The position numbers and the translations under genes were made by a program. A DNA stretch of 64,000 nt. Origin: Luzula sylvatica (lineage: Eukaryota > Streptophyta > Magnoliopsida > Poales > Juncaceae). The notes below the pieces were generated by a model, which was not told where the DNA came from, did no database searches, and worked only from the letters and a program-made list of their open reading frames with translations. Location: positions 28,553,054 through 28,617,053 of the forward strand of contig OX326957.1 of NCBI GenBank assembly GCA_946800325.1. The letters run 5' to 3'. Below, piece by piece: positions 23,244-34,034 of the stretch (position 1 is the first letter of the stretch; every line of letters begins with the position of its first letter).

Positions 23244-23515
23244 GGCAAGATAAAATTGGGAAAATTCTAATTTTTTTCATTCCCTCCACATTTTCCCACG
23301 CTAATTAGCACCTCAATTAACTAGCAAAGTGGATTAACAATTAATTCATAGTTATTAACAATTTAGCATGTAATTAAGGTCTCTACCAATTAAAGATTAA
23401 TTAGAAATATTCAAAATTTAATAATTGTGAATTAATCGTTGTTGATTGATAGAAATAATTAGTGAATTAATTGTGAATAATATATATTGCGTGTGGGAGA
23501 ACGGAATATTCAAAT
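23244..23515. mobile_element. foldback MITE upstream of second WIP gene
   Basis: The left half (AATTCTAATTTTTTTCATTC, TTTTCCCACGCTAATTAGC) is mirrored on the right by TATTGCGTGTGGGAGAACGG with repeated AATTAATTGTGAAT. It belongs loosely with 5885-6155 and 36828-37077. It lies about 320 bases from the WIP start, so it could affect the promoter. Confidence 0.5.
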
Positions 23516-23758
23516 TTAACAAGCTAAGCACCTCTATTAATTAGTGAATTAATTGTAATTAAGGGCATAATAGAAGGTCCCACAAAATTATCATTAACAA
23601 TTAGACATAGAGGGAATCATTTTAAAAAAAAAAAAATTAGAATATGGGTGGAGTCCACTTTGCACTTCATAAGAAAACCATGAACTAATCACCCCCTGTT
23701 TTTACTTACAACTTACAAGTGAAAAGAAAACCACAAACTAATCCAAGCTAAGCACCTC

Positions 23759-23765
23759 TATAAAT
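23759..23765 (+). promoter_or_regulatory. TATA box of plus-strand WIP gene
   Basis: TATAAAT in CACCTCTATAAATTCC, 67 bases before the ATG, followed by a CT-rich start region. Good fit to a plant core promoter. Confidence 0.65.
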
Positions 23766-23831
23766 TCCTCTCTCCTCGAAATCAATCAATCTCAAATTAA
23801 ACAAAAAACCCTAGAAAGTAATCGTCAAAAA

Positions 23832-24089
23832 ATGAGCATCAAGATGGTGAGCAAGGCTTCTGTACTGATGTCCACAGTGGAAGCTCTTAAAGATCAAGCT
23901 GGTCTGTGCAGATGGAATTATGCAATGAGGTCCCTTTACAATCATGCCTCCAATAAAAGAAGTTCGTTTTCATCCTACTCTTTGATGGAGGAAAGGGGAA
24001 ATGTAGATGGTGAATTGTTAAAAGGGAAGAGAAAGTCTGAAGAGAAAATGGAGAAAGCTTATCATCTCATTTGTTGGGGTCCTAATTAA
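23832..24089 (+). CDS. wound-responsive family protein (WIP, DUF3774), paralog
   Basis: An 85-residue intronless gene. The core is VEALKDQAGLCRWNYAMRSL, a basic/acidic helix (GKRKSEEKMEKAYHLICW) and terminal WGPN. It is clearly paralogous to 21603-21875 but diverged in the middle. The start is the ATG at 23832; a second Met at residue 5 is possible. The pair is head-to-head, consistent with local duplication by inversion. Function beyond stress or wound induction is unknown for the family. Confidence 0.92.
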   Translation: MSIKMVSKASVLMSTVEALKDQAGLCRWNYAMRSLYNHASNKRSSFSSYSLMEERGNVDGELLKGKRKSEEKMEKAYHLICWGPN

Positions 24090-24766
24090 TTAATTTATTT
24101 ATTAATAAGAGTTATTATGATTTTCTTTTTTTGTATTCTCTAGATATTTTTTATATTTTGTATGAATTGTTTCTCATGTTTAGGAAATGGGGCTCTTTGA
24201 AATTTCTAATAATGCAGAGATTTTTTGTAATTTTAGTTTGCTCATCATGAAAAAATTTAAAAAAAAAAAAAAAGTTCAATACCTTGTAGGCACAATTGAC
24301 ACTTGTCATGTGCCTTTTAAAATTGCTTGAAAAGAAATCAAGACAGATAGAATATTAATTGCTTTCAAAATTGCCAGCACACTGGTTTTAAAATAAACAA
24401 ACAATATCAGCCCATGGTTTTCTTGTAAAAAATAAACTAAACAAATGGAATACTTTTTTTTAATTCTAAAACCAACAAAACAAGGTGCCAAGCCTGTTGG
24501 GTTCGGATTGTGTTGTTTTGGTTGCGAGTCGTTTGGGTTCCAGATCGGGTCGATTTATAATTATTGATCGATTGCGATCGCGTATGTATTTTGAATTTTC
24601 GATCCCGTGAGATTTCGAGGCATCGATTCTTCTACATTTTCGGATTTGGTCGGGTCGGAAGGATCAAATGCGCTTTTCAGGTAGCATTGTAATTGCTGAT
24701 CGAAACGACGTAAGAACGAAAAGGAAGAAATATAGATTGTACTTACTAACCGTGAAATCGATTCTT
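24090..24766. other. 3' flank of WIP and of MIR397, no gene seen
   Basis: Contains an A tract at about 24257-24272 and degenerate GGGTTCGGATTG/GGGTCG repeats at 24490-24660. No gene. One GTAC (24739-24742) lies downstream of the MIR397 hairpin. Confidence 0.35.
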
Positions 24767-24854
24767 GAAATACATTATTGGGCGCAGCGCTAGCGATCTC
24801 TCTTTTGTATAAATAAAAGAGAGATCATCAACGCTGCACTCAATGATGCATTTC
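24767..24854 (-). ncRNA. MIR397: MIR397 precursor hairpin
   Basis: On the minus strand, 24846-24826 matches the whole 21-nt plant miR397 (begins TCATTGAGTGCAGCG) and lies on the 5' arm, as in other MIR397 genes. The 3' arm (24767-24808) pairs with it through the star region (CTAGCGCTGCGCCCAATAAT) and continues into a perfect GATCTCTCTTTT/AAAAGAGAGATC lower duplex closing on an 8-base loop. miR397 targets laccase mRNAs and is induced by copper shortage through SPL7; no laccase gene is in the window. The hairpin is compact (about 88 bases). A minus-strand TATA box and many GTAC motifs lie upstream. Confidence 0.95.
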
Positions 24855-24898
24855 TTGGTGACTTTCTCGCTATTTTCTTTCTCTTTTAGATTTGGTTC

Positions 24899-25401
24899 AT
24901 TTATATACATAAACCTCTCTCATCATTTGATCTTTTTAAGTCCATGAGATAGAGAGAGGGTTTTGTTTATTAGTGTACTACACATCCTGTGAAACCAACT
25001 TATTTGTACTGCTAATCTACTGCACTTGTTTGTTCTTTTGACTTTTGAGTCATAAATCATAACCACAAAATTAGGTGTTCGCTAAAAGTTAAGAATGATT
25101 TGGTGATTGATAAAGAGTTATTTCCGAAATTAACCTTACAATGATTGGAATTTCTCCACAAAATTTGTACGAATTCGTATATAAAAAATATTGTTATTCT
25201 TGCAAAAAAAATGTTTTTAATTATTAAGCTAATTCGGAAAACAACTCTGAACTTAAAAATTGTACTGCCATGGATGGGTTACGGTACAGTACCGTTGTGT
25301 TACTTTATGATAATTTGTTCATCTATTTTATATTTCTTTCCATGTTCACAAGACAAATGCAGTACAAATGTACTTCACAAAATTAGGGTTTACTATTGTA
25401 C
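24899..25401 (-). promoter_or_regulatory. MIR397 promoter: TATA box and GTAC (CuRE) cluster
   Basis: A minus-strand TATATAAAT lies at 24899-24906, about 45 bases before the hairpin. GTAC cores are at 24975, 25006, 25167, 25262, 25284, 25289, 25362, 25370 and 25398 (first base). GTAC is the core bound by SPL7, the copper-deficiency regulator of MIR397, MIR398 and MIR408. Two are adjacent in an inverted GGTACAGTACC. Nine in about 430 bases is far above the roughly one or two expected by chance. Confidence 0.7.
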
Positions 25402-25562
25402 TTATAATTAAAACGTGAAGCAATTAAAATACGATAATGAAAAGAAAAGAAGTAAAAGGGCCCAGAAGTAAAGCCCATTTTTTACAAAAGGACAATCCAA
25501 TTGAGTCTTGTTAACATTTGAAACATTGAAACTAAATAAATAGAGAAATTATATGCAACATA

Positions 25563-27048
25563 GGGCCTGTTTGATTTGAGGGATTTTGATGTACATGGAT
25601 ATGTGAAATACATGTATTTTACTATCCATGTATTTGATAATCCATGTGAGTTGTTTGATTTGTTGTATTTGGTAATCTATGTATATCAAATCCTTTGTTT
25701 GATTCTTGGTACAAAAATTCATGATTTTAATATTTTAATGTATATCATTTATTATATTACTATATTATGTTATTGTGTATTATATTATACTGTTGTACAA
25801 TATATATTATAGTATTATATTTAATATTACATTGTTTAATATTATATTATATGATATTATACTATTTATATTATTTTATATTATATTATTTTATATTTAT
25901 ATTATATAATATTATTTTGTTTTATATGATATTATTTTATATTATATTTTGTTTTAAAGTATATTATATTATATTATATTATATTATATTGTATTATACT
26001 ATATTATATTATATTTATACTCTAATATATATATAATATAATATTAAAATTATATAATATTATATTCATATATAATATTAAAATTATATAATATTATATT
26101 CATATAATACATATGATTATATTTTTTATTATTTTATATATATTATATTATACTTTAATATATTATTATATTATATTATATTATTATTATTATTTTCATA
26201 TTGTATTATATTATATTATATTATTATTACTATTATTAATTATATTATTTTGTATTATTATTATATTATATTATATTATATTATATTATATTATATTATA
26301 TTATATTGTATTATACTGTATTATATTATATTATACTCTAATATATATATAATATAATATTTAATTATATAATATTATATTCATATAATACATATGATTA
26401 TATTTTTATTATTTTATATATATTATATTATACTTTAATATATTATTATATTATATTATATTATTATTATTATCATATTGTATTATATTATATTATTATT
26501 ATTACTATTATTAATTATATTATTTTGTATTATTATTATATTATATTATATTATATTATATTATATTATATTGTATTATACTATATTATATTATATTATA
26601 CTCTAATTTATATATTATATAATTTTATATTCATATAATACATATGATTATATTTTTTTTATTATTTTATATATATTATATTATACTTTAATATATTATT
26701 ATATTATATTATATTATTATATTACATTGTATTATTTTATATTATATTATTTTTATAATATATTATATTAAATAATATTACATTATATAATATTATATTA
26801 TTATTTTATAATATAATATAATATAATATTTATCATTATTTATTTATATATTTTGGAAAAATAATTTTATAATGAAATCCATGGATATAGCTTATCCAAT
26901 TTTGAAATACCAAATTTTTTGGTGTATTTCACCATCCACCCTCAAATCCATCTCCACCCTTAAATACACCAAATCAAACAAAGGATTTCGAGCTTATCCC
27001 GTATTTTGAAATACATCTCCACCTAAATCCCTCAAATCAAACATGCCC
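25563..27048. mobile_element. GGGCCTGTTTGATTT-TIR element with expanded ATTAT interior
   Basis: The left end GGGCCTGTTTGATTTGAGGG matches the inverse of the right end (CCCTCAAATCAAACATGCCC). Subterminal parts also match (GAAATACATGTATTTTA against GTATTTTGAAATACATC). The 1-kb centre consists of TATTA repeats, including about three larger units of 260-320 bp that share a CTCTAATATATATATAATAT word. ATA lies on both outer sides (25560-25562, 27049-27051), possibly a 3-bp target duplication. Apparent ORFs inside are only translated TATTA. Confidence 0.7.
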
Positions 27049-27064
27049 ATACTCTCGTAGAAAA

Positions 27065-28597
27065 TTCATCTCAAAGGATTCCTCCGATCTGCGGAGAGAA
27101 AAATCGCCAGGTCAAGAAACCGCTCCGAAACCGCCAAGAAACTGTCGGATCTCCGATCTGCGGTGGCTACTCCGGCCCCGTAAGTCACCTTCCGCATGCT
27201 ACTCTCCTCTCCACCAGAAATCGCCGGACCTCGGTTTTAGTCGCCGGCACACTCACTCCGGGGCGAAACCCTAACCGTTTAGGAGACAGAAGGCGATCTT
27301 GGAGACGATCTTGGTGACGATCTGGGAGGCGATCTGGGGGGCGATCGTTGGGAAAGCGAGAGAGAAGACGAGCGGAACCGACGCCGCAATCTCAGCCGGT
27401 GAGGTCCTCCTCCGTCGCTCCCGGATCCGACGACAATCGATCTATCCCTCCTCCCTCTGATCAAAACGTAGATCGACTCGAAGTAGAGGATTTGTGCACA
27501 CTCGATTCATGTACTGACTACTTTACGATAACCACCTAAAACCCGATCTTTCTCACGGAGTTCGATCCCGGCGCCATCTGTCTTCAACCACCTTCGTTTC
27601 GACAGTAACAGTTACAGTGACAGTGCACTTCGTGCGAGTTTTTTCTTTTTCTTCATTTTCTCCCAAGTTCCAAACACCGCACCAATCGGTGAAGGGTGAA
27701 GATGGGTGGCCAGTAGTCCTCTTCCTTCTTGGCTTCTCGGAGCTTTGGTATTCATGGCGCCACCAGATTCTCTTCCTCGCCTCCCGCGGCTATCATGCAG
27801 TGGCACCTGATCTTAGAGGTTACGGCGGGTCTTCATGTCCTTGAAATTCGACTGAATATTCCCTCTTTCATGTTGTTGGCGATTTAGTCGCCCTCATCCA
27901 CTCTCTTGGTGTTCGTCAGGTGTTTGTGGTGGGGCATGACTGGGGAGCGATGGTAGCTTGGCACCTCTGCTTAATCCGGCCAGATTTAGTCAAAGCATTG
28001 GTGAACCTCAGCGTTCCTTTTACTCCGTGTCATCCAATTAAACGCCCAATCGAAGCCCTCAAATCTATCATTGGAGAAGATCATTACGTGTGTACATTTC
28101 AGGAGCCTGGTGTAGCAGAATCTGATTTTTTGCGCATAAGCACGAAATTACTGATAAAGAAATTTCTAACTTATCGAAAACCAAAGGCTCTTATTGTACC
28201 TAAAGAAGGATTTGGAGGAGATCGGCGATCTAGTAGCGGAGACGCGGAGATCGGAGGAGTGACGACGTGGTGAGGTGCGCGACGACACGACGATCGATCC
28301 TCATTTCCTACGCAAAACTTGATCAAGAAATTTTTTCTCGATTCACAATTATTGTCCCGTTGGAGTCTTCAAGAAACCGAGGTTTAAGCATTGTTTATCG
28401 ATGTCATATTTATGAAGAAAATTGTGAAAATATTTATATCGAGGAATCTTTCTTGTGTTAGAGTTTATGTAATAGAGTATAGAATTAAGTGTTTATAGGC
28501 TTAAAGTGTTTAAAGCCGTCTATTTTCTTGACATGTGATTTTGTACGAAAATTTTATGTAATGTGTCAATGTATATATGCCTAAGGGTTTTTTTTTC

Positions 28598-28625
<28 letters not shown>
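27065..28625 (+). mobile_element. poly(A)-tailed retroposed insert with 15-16-bp TSD
   Basis: The right side ends in about 30 A residues (28597-28626). The word ATACTCTCGTAGAAAA occurs at 27049-27064, just before the insert, and again right after the tail (28626-28641). A tail plus a target duplication of about 15 bp is the signature of LINE-type target-primed integration of an RNA. The insert has three parts: a GC-rich leader with a 12-bp tandem repeat (27294-27353, CGATCTTGGAGA-like, five units); a truncated epoxide hydrolase segment; and an unrelated 3' tail. No LINE proteins are encoded, so LINE enzymes acting in trans are inferred. Confidence 0.8.
27680..28218 (+). pseudogene. soluble epoxide hydrolase, truncated pseudogene
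   Basis: One reading frame gives an alpha/beta-hydrolase segment. It has GFSELWYSWRHQI (oxyanion-hole motif, normally HGFPE, here LGFSE), APDLRGYGGS, then a TGA at 27842-27844. It continues with VVGDLVALIHSLGVRQVFVV, the nucleophile motif GHDWGA and ALVNLSVPF, and stops resembling the family after IVPKEGFG. Roughly residues 15-200 of an enzyme of about 320 are represented. The C-terminal half, with the catalytic His and second acid, is absent. The in-frame stop, altered oxyanion motif and truncation make an active enzyme very unlikely. It lies within the retroposed insert and shows no introns. Confidence 0.85.
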
Positions 28626-28629
<4 letters not shown>

Positions 28630-28641
28630 TCTCGTAGAAAA

Positions 28642-28952
28642 ATATTGATCTTACGTTGGATATTATATTCACACTATAAAATAATTTAACTTAACTTAAT
28701 CCACATTTTACACCTCATCATCGTAACTGTCAATCATCTTGCGAGAACATGTTGTGTAGAATTATTCTACATAAATATACTGCAAGTTTAAACCATGGCA
28801 TATATATCTCAACATCCATCTTTACAAAATACAAGACTAGTTTATGGAAATACAAAATAACTCAAGTACTTTAAACTATTTAAACTATTTTCATAGTATA
28901 TCATAGATTCATAGTATATTATACTTGAGGTTTTGTAGGGATATACGTGAAA
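28642..28952. other. intergenic, 3' flank of RNase H-like gene 1
   Basis: AT-rich. Short tandem repeats of CTATTT/TCATAGTATA at 28875-28920. No gene. Confidence 0.35.
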
Positions 28953-29552
28953 TTAAGCCTTTACGAAACTATTTTCGATATCTTTTCGAAGATTCTGTTT
29001 AATTCCTTCGGGAGGCTTACTCCATATTTTCAGTTTTTCATATTTATACCCTAATTCCGATAATTTATCCGCCACCTTGTTTCGATTCCTACGTACGTGA
29101 GACGCGTAAATATGATCAAACAAAGAAACCAACTTTTTTATTTCTTCGACGTGTATTAAATCATCTTTCGCCGTAATTTTTGCCCGTCCATTCAACATAT
29201 CTACGACGAATTCAGCATCTCCTTCGATCCATAGGTTCATATACTCTTTTTGCAATGCAATTTCGTGTCCGCGTTTTAGGGCAACCAATTCTGCAACCGA
29301 ACTGGTCGCCTTTCCGATGCATTCAGAATATGCCATTAAAAATTCGCCTTCGTCATTTCTAAAAACTCCACCAATGCTCGCTTTCTCTTCTAAGGGTTTC
29401 GAGCTTCCGTCAAAATTCAGCTTTACGACGCCTCTCATCGGTTTTATCAATTTCGGAGGATTGGATTTTCTACTATAGTTTCTCGAGGCAAGAAAAATTG
29501 AAGCCCTAGTAATGCAAAATTCTCTGTATATTACAAACATATTGAGCATCAT
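28953..29552 (-). CDS. RNase H-like domain protein 1
   Basis: A 199-residue ORF with a plant RNase H-like (RVT_3) fold. The four acidic residues expected for catalysis are present: D48 (LNFDGS), E88 (VAELVA), D112 (EGDAEF) and D162 (NKVADKLS). Other family words are ASIGGVFRND and ALKRGHEIAL. A conserved lead (REFCITRASIFLASRN) precedes the domain and is shared with the second copy. Such domains occur at the end of plant LINEs, but stand-alone versions are common in plant genomes. The surroundings show no reverse transcriptase, so this may be a host gene of retroelement origin. Start taken at the MM pair, as in the paralog; an upstream exon cannot be excluded. Confidence 0.75.
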   Translation of the reverse strand: MMLNMFVIYREFCITRASIFLASRNYSRKSNPPKLIKPMRGVVKLNFDGSSKPLEEKASIGGVFRNDEGEFLMAYSECIGKATSSVAELVALKRGHEIALQKEYMNLWIEGDAEFVVDMLNGRAKITAKDDLIHVEEIKKLVSLFDHIYASHVRRNRNKVADKLSELGYKYEKLKIWSKPPEGIKQNLRKDIENSFVKA

Positions 29553-31343
29553 TATTCCTTCTGGTGGTTTGAATGATCCAAAGATAATTTACAAGATATA
29601 CCGTTTTTAAAAGGAAAAACATGAGTTTAAATTTTTTTAAATTACGTGATGCTTCTTATAGAAATTGACGTGGCGAGAAAAAAATTGCATGATGAGTGTG
29701 TTGTCATGAGAAAAAAACATGTTGAATCCACGTGTTTAGATTTTGAATTATCATTTTATTGTGCATCATTATCGATTAATGACATGAAAAAGGGCAATTT
29801 AATTAAAATGAAGAAATTAATATATGATCAAAGGAAGTAAACAAGAAGAAATAAGGCCCAAAATAAGTCATCATAATTGGGCCCAAAAATTAGGCGCATT
29901 ATTTGGAAATTTGAATACGAGGAACATGATTGAATTTATCCACGTCCTTCGATACAATGTTTGGTAACATGTGAATTTTACCTGACGATAATGTGAAATT
30001 ATAATGAAAATGCAACTTTCCCACGTCCCCTGAAAAGTAATTTCCACCAAAATTAGTGGTAATTTTTCATTTTCACCAAACCAATTAATTTAGTTATGTT
30101 TGTCTAAATTACTCTTGTTAATTTATGTATATCTCTTCAATGTATTCAGATGATAATTTATTTTCTGATATGTTTAAATTAAGTGTTTTCTATTCAATGC
30201 TATAATTGTACTAATTTTATTTAATATTTTTAATCTTTAAAACTCTAATTATTTATTAGTTTATGAGCTATATTATTTATTTTTATTAATGATGTATCAA
30301 AACAATGTGCCATTTGATTATTTAATTTTTATTTTGAAACTCTGATTATTTAATTTTTAGTTTTAAAACTGTAATTATTTAATTTTTAAAACTCTAATTA
30401 CTTATTAGTTCATGTTTATTTTAAAATTAAGGGCAATACAATCATTTCATTCACTTTATCTAGTAACACATAATGTCAAAAACAAATATATAAATGCTAT
30501 TTTTCTTGAAATTCAAAAAATTAACCAAATACAATTATTACCGTTCAATTGGAATGTTATTTCTGAAAATCTTATCAAAAAATGTGATTATCATGATAAT
30601 TCCATGTAACCGCAATCCAAACACCTCCTAATGCATGATAAAAAATTACGTTCTCGTTTTCTAGGTTAATACATGATAAAAAAAAAGATGAAATTATTAG
30701 TTTGATGTTTTGTAGGAATGGAACCAAATTGTAGCCTTAAAACAATTTGCATATGATTTAGACAAATATTTTCCTTTATTAAAAATAGTATTGCTTTTTT
30801 TCTCTTTCAATATTATCATTAATAATATTGACTTACTCATGTCAATCCAATGGATATATATTATATAGCATATATTATTGTTATAATGGTAATAATATTA
30901 TTGAAATTTTCAAAATCTCATAAGAGTTTGCATGATTTCTAAATAATATTATTATAATTGGAATTCTATTTTATAAATATATTAAAATATATCATAATCG
31001 TATGTTGTCAGAAGAACTTAATTTCTTTTGAAATTTTCCTTGATTAAAAATATTGTTGCTTTTGTTTTTGATCAAGTACTCTCATTACTTTTGTTTTATA
31101 TTAAGATCAAATTTTCATGCAATTTACTTCCTTCAATGGTTTTATAAATAACTTGAGGTTGATTTCATTTAACTTATTTCAAAGAAGTATAATTTGAAAC
31201 ATTGAAAACCAGAAAGATGGTTGTATATACTTTGGACATAGGTAAAACATCAATCGGTAAAAAACTATTTGTTCATGTAAACAAGTAGTAGTATAAACAT
31301 CAATCTGTACAAGAAGCAAACGAGAAATTTGGCCTTCCAGAAA
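29553..31343. other. intergenic between RNase H-like paralogs
   Basis: AT-rich, no supported gene. 29665-29790 resembles 32330-32460 (shared GTGGC, GCATGATG and ATTTTATTGTGCAT order), showing that the duplication unit includes upstream sequence. 29950-30640 has repeated ACTCTAATTATTTATTAGTT words and may be an old element. Confidence 0.45.
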
Positions 31344-31937
31344 CTATTTCTTCTTCCTATCTTCGCAAAGGAACCGTTCGATTTCGGCTGGAGGATTACC
31401 GCGCCATATTTTCGGTTCGTTCAGAAAATACCCTAATTTCGAGAGTTTATCAGCGACCTTATTTCCATCCCTATATATATGAGACGCGTCAAAATGATCG
31501 AGCAAAGAAAGCAATTTCTTTATTTCTTCAACATGTATTATATCATCTTTTGCCCTAATTTCTGCCTGTTTCTTCAACATGTCTACGACGAATTTAGCAT
31601 CTCCTTCGATCCATACGTTCATATACCCATTTTGCAATGCAATTTGGAGACCGCGTTTTACAGCAACAAATTCTGCAACTGAACTCGATGCCATTCCAAT
31701 ACTTTCAGAATAACCGAGTAAAAAAACACCGTTGTGGTTTCTATAAACGCCACCAATGCTTGCTTTTTGTTTTGCTGGTTTTGAGGCTCCGTCGAAATTC
31801 AGCTTTACAATGCCCCTCTCCGGTTTTCTCCATTTCGGAGGATTAGGCCTTCTACGCCAGTTTCTCGAGGCGAAAAAGAGCGAAGCCCTCGTAATGCAGA
31901 ATTTTCTGGAAAATGCAAAATTATTGCATATCATCAT
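31344..31937 (-). CDS. RNase H-like domain protein 2 (tandem paralog)
   Basis: A 197-residue ORF similar along its whole length to the gene at 28953. All four acidic positions are kept: D49 (NFDGAS), E89 (VAEFVA), D113 (EGDAKF) and D163 (NKVADKLS). The leader (RKFCITRASLFFASRN) is also kept. Neither copy has stops, so both frames seem to have been held open since duplication, which favours function over decay. The substrate and role are unknown; the family hydrolyses RNA in RNA/DNA hybrids when active. Confidence 0.75.
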   Translation of the reverse strand: MMICNNFAFSRKFCITRASLFFASRNWRRRPNPPKWRKPERGIVKLNFDGASKPAKQKASIGGVYRNHNGVFLLGYSESIGMASSSVAEFVAVKRGLQIALQNGYMNVWIEGDAKFVVDMLKKQAEIRAKDDIIHVEEIKKLLSLLDHFDASHIYRDGNKVADKLSKLGYFLNEPKIWRGNPPAEIERFLCEDRKKK

Positions 31938-34034
31938 CTTGGCAAAGTTATTGCATTTTACATAAATTCATTGCCGAATTGGTGGGTATTTTATAACTGG
32001 ATAATTGGTGAAGTTAAACAATAAAAAGGGAATGAAAAAACTAAAACTAAGGATGTGTAGATAAAAAGAGGGTTAAAATTTAAGTAGTTCTGAAAAGGAG
32101 AAAACTTGACGCCAAAACTATGCAAACTTTGAACAGATTTATTCCAAGCTGGATGGAATTGCAAGCAAAAGAGAGATACCGTTTCAAAAAAGGGAAATCA
32201 GTTCCAACAAGTAACGGGAAAAATTAATTTTCGAAATGTGCTTCTATAATATGCCCTAAATATGCTTTTTAATTTTGATCATTTCTTAATTATCTATGCA
32301 GTAATTTTTTGGACAAATAAAAAATTGGGAAGCTGGCGTGGCAAGGAAAAATCTGCATGATGCTAAGGTAGTGATGCCAAAAATTGTTGAAGCCCCTTGT
32401 TCAATTTTTTTTTAGAATTATTATTTTATTGTGCATAATTATCAATTACTAACAAACAATTACAATTACAATATATATAATATATATAAGGATGACTAAG
32501 ATAAATATCATAAGTTCCGTACTTAAAAAAATTTAATCATTAAATTTTTTTTGTGATTTGTGTTTTTTCATAATAATCTTGAATTTTGTACACATCAACA
32601 AATACACATATATATCATAAAAAACACAAATTTTAAAACAAATCTAATAATTAAAAATGCATAAGTATCAAATATATATACACAAAACATGAATATAATG
32701 AAATAAAATATGAGTGGCAAAAAAAATGTATATATAGTTAAAAAGAAAGTTAAAATGAGTACCCAAAGAATGTATACCGGTACAAGATATATTATATAAA
32801 TGTACAAAAATGAAAATAATTTAGGAAAAGAATATGTAAAATAACAAAAATAGTATATACGGATGGAAAACCGTACACCATACATGAGAGAGGATTCCAA
32901 AGAAGTACACAGAGGTAAAAAGAAAAAAAAAGCATATACTCAATCCCACAAAAGTAGGATAAAAGTGGGATAAAAGCATGACAAAAATTAGGTTAATGAT
33001 TAATCAAGCTAAAAAATCAATTTTAATGAAATATGACATGTACAAATCAATTAACAGATAGATAAATTAAAAAAATATATATTTTTAATTATGATTGTGA
33101 TGGATACAGACCAATTAACAATTTAATTATATCATTTGATGACGTTATAGAGAATGTTTATTTCGATTTTATGGGAAAAAGTATAATTTTCCCAAAATAA
33201 AATAATGTACATATATAGTCTCCCTCACACAAGAAAACACAAATAATAGAGCTTTCCAAGTTCCAACTCATCTTGGCCCAACTCAATTTATCCAAACTCA
33301 AACCCCGTAGTTGATTGGGCACCTTAAATTCGAAAATATAAATCCTAGTCAAGGGAATTAATGTGTATCATTGTGCATGTAGCGTACATGGACGTCGATT
33401 TCCTAACACTTCAAAAAAATCATTAGGCCGAGGGGATCATAATTAGTCTTTCTGGAAACTTATGTTGGATACTTTATGGTCTTATGGATTATCAGTAATT
33501 TTATTATTATTATGTTGTTGCAAGGAAATAGGAAAAAAAATGATATGTCTATTATATCTATTATTTTGTCATATTTTTATATAATGTATAGATTTAAAAT
33601 AATTATCATTAAATGTATTATATATAGTATGTTTGTAGTAAAATAAACTTGCAAATTGTTATAGTTCAAATATCGTGCTATAAACTCTTTTATTTGATAT
33701 TTTATTTTTCAATTATAATTATTCATATATTAGAAACTCGTGTAAATTGTTTTTAATAGGTCAATCAATCATCCGACAAGTGCTTCTGAATTATCTGATA
33801 AATATTTGTTATTATTTCAAAATAAAATGTTATGAATGTCATGTGAAGCGTTCAATACATATTCGACGAGTGTCATACGAGTATTGGATACAGTATTTTA
33901 TGCGACACAGTTAGATTTTTGAAGTATTCAAGTAACATAGTAATTCTCCTTTGTGGCCGTTTACTTCCCTAATTTACATTTACGCCCATGCATTTTTTAT
34001 ATGGTAACTAACATGGATAATTAACATGTTAGTT
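31938..34034. other. intergenic, no gene seen
   Basis: AT-rich. 32330-32460 is the second copy of the duplicated RNase H upstream sequence. 32595-32900 gives a hydrophobic chance frame on the minus strand that I do not accept as a gene. Confidence 0.4.

Noticed and set aside
25767..26352. Y/I/L-rich ORFs
   Set aside because: They are translated TATTA repeats inside the element at 25563-27048.
27680..28218. Functional epoxide hydrolase gene
   Set aside because: In-frame stop, altered oxyanion motif, and no C-terminal half with the catalytic His.
32595..32900. 101-residue hydrophobic ORF on the minus strand
   Set aside because: Composition (I/F/Y/L) is what AT-rich noncoding DNA gives; no start context or homology recognised.
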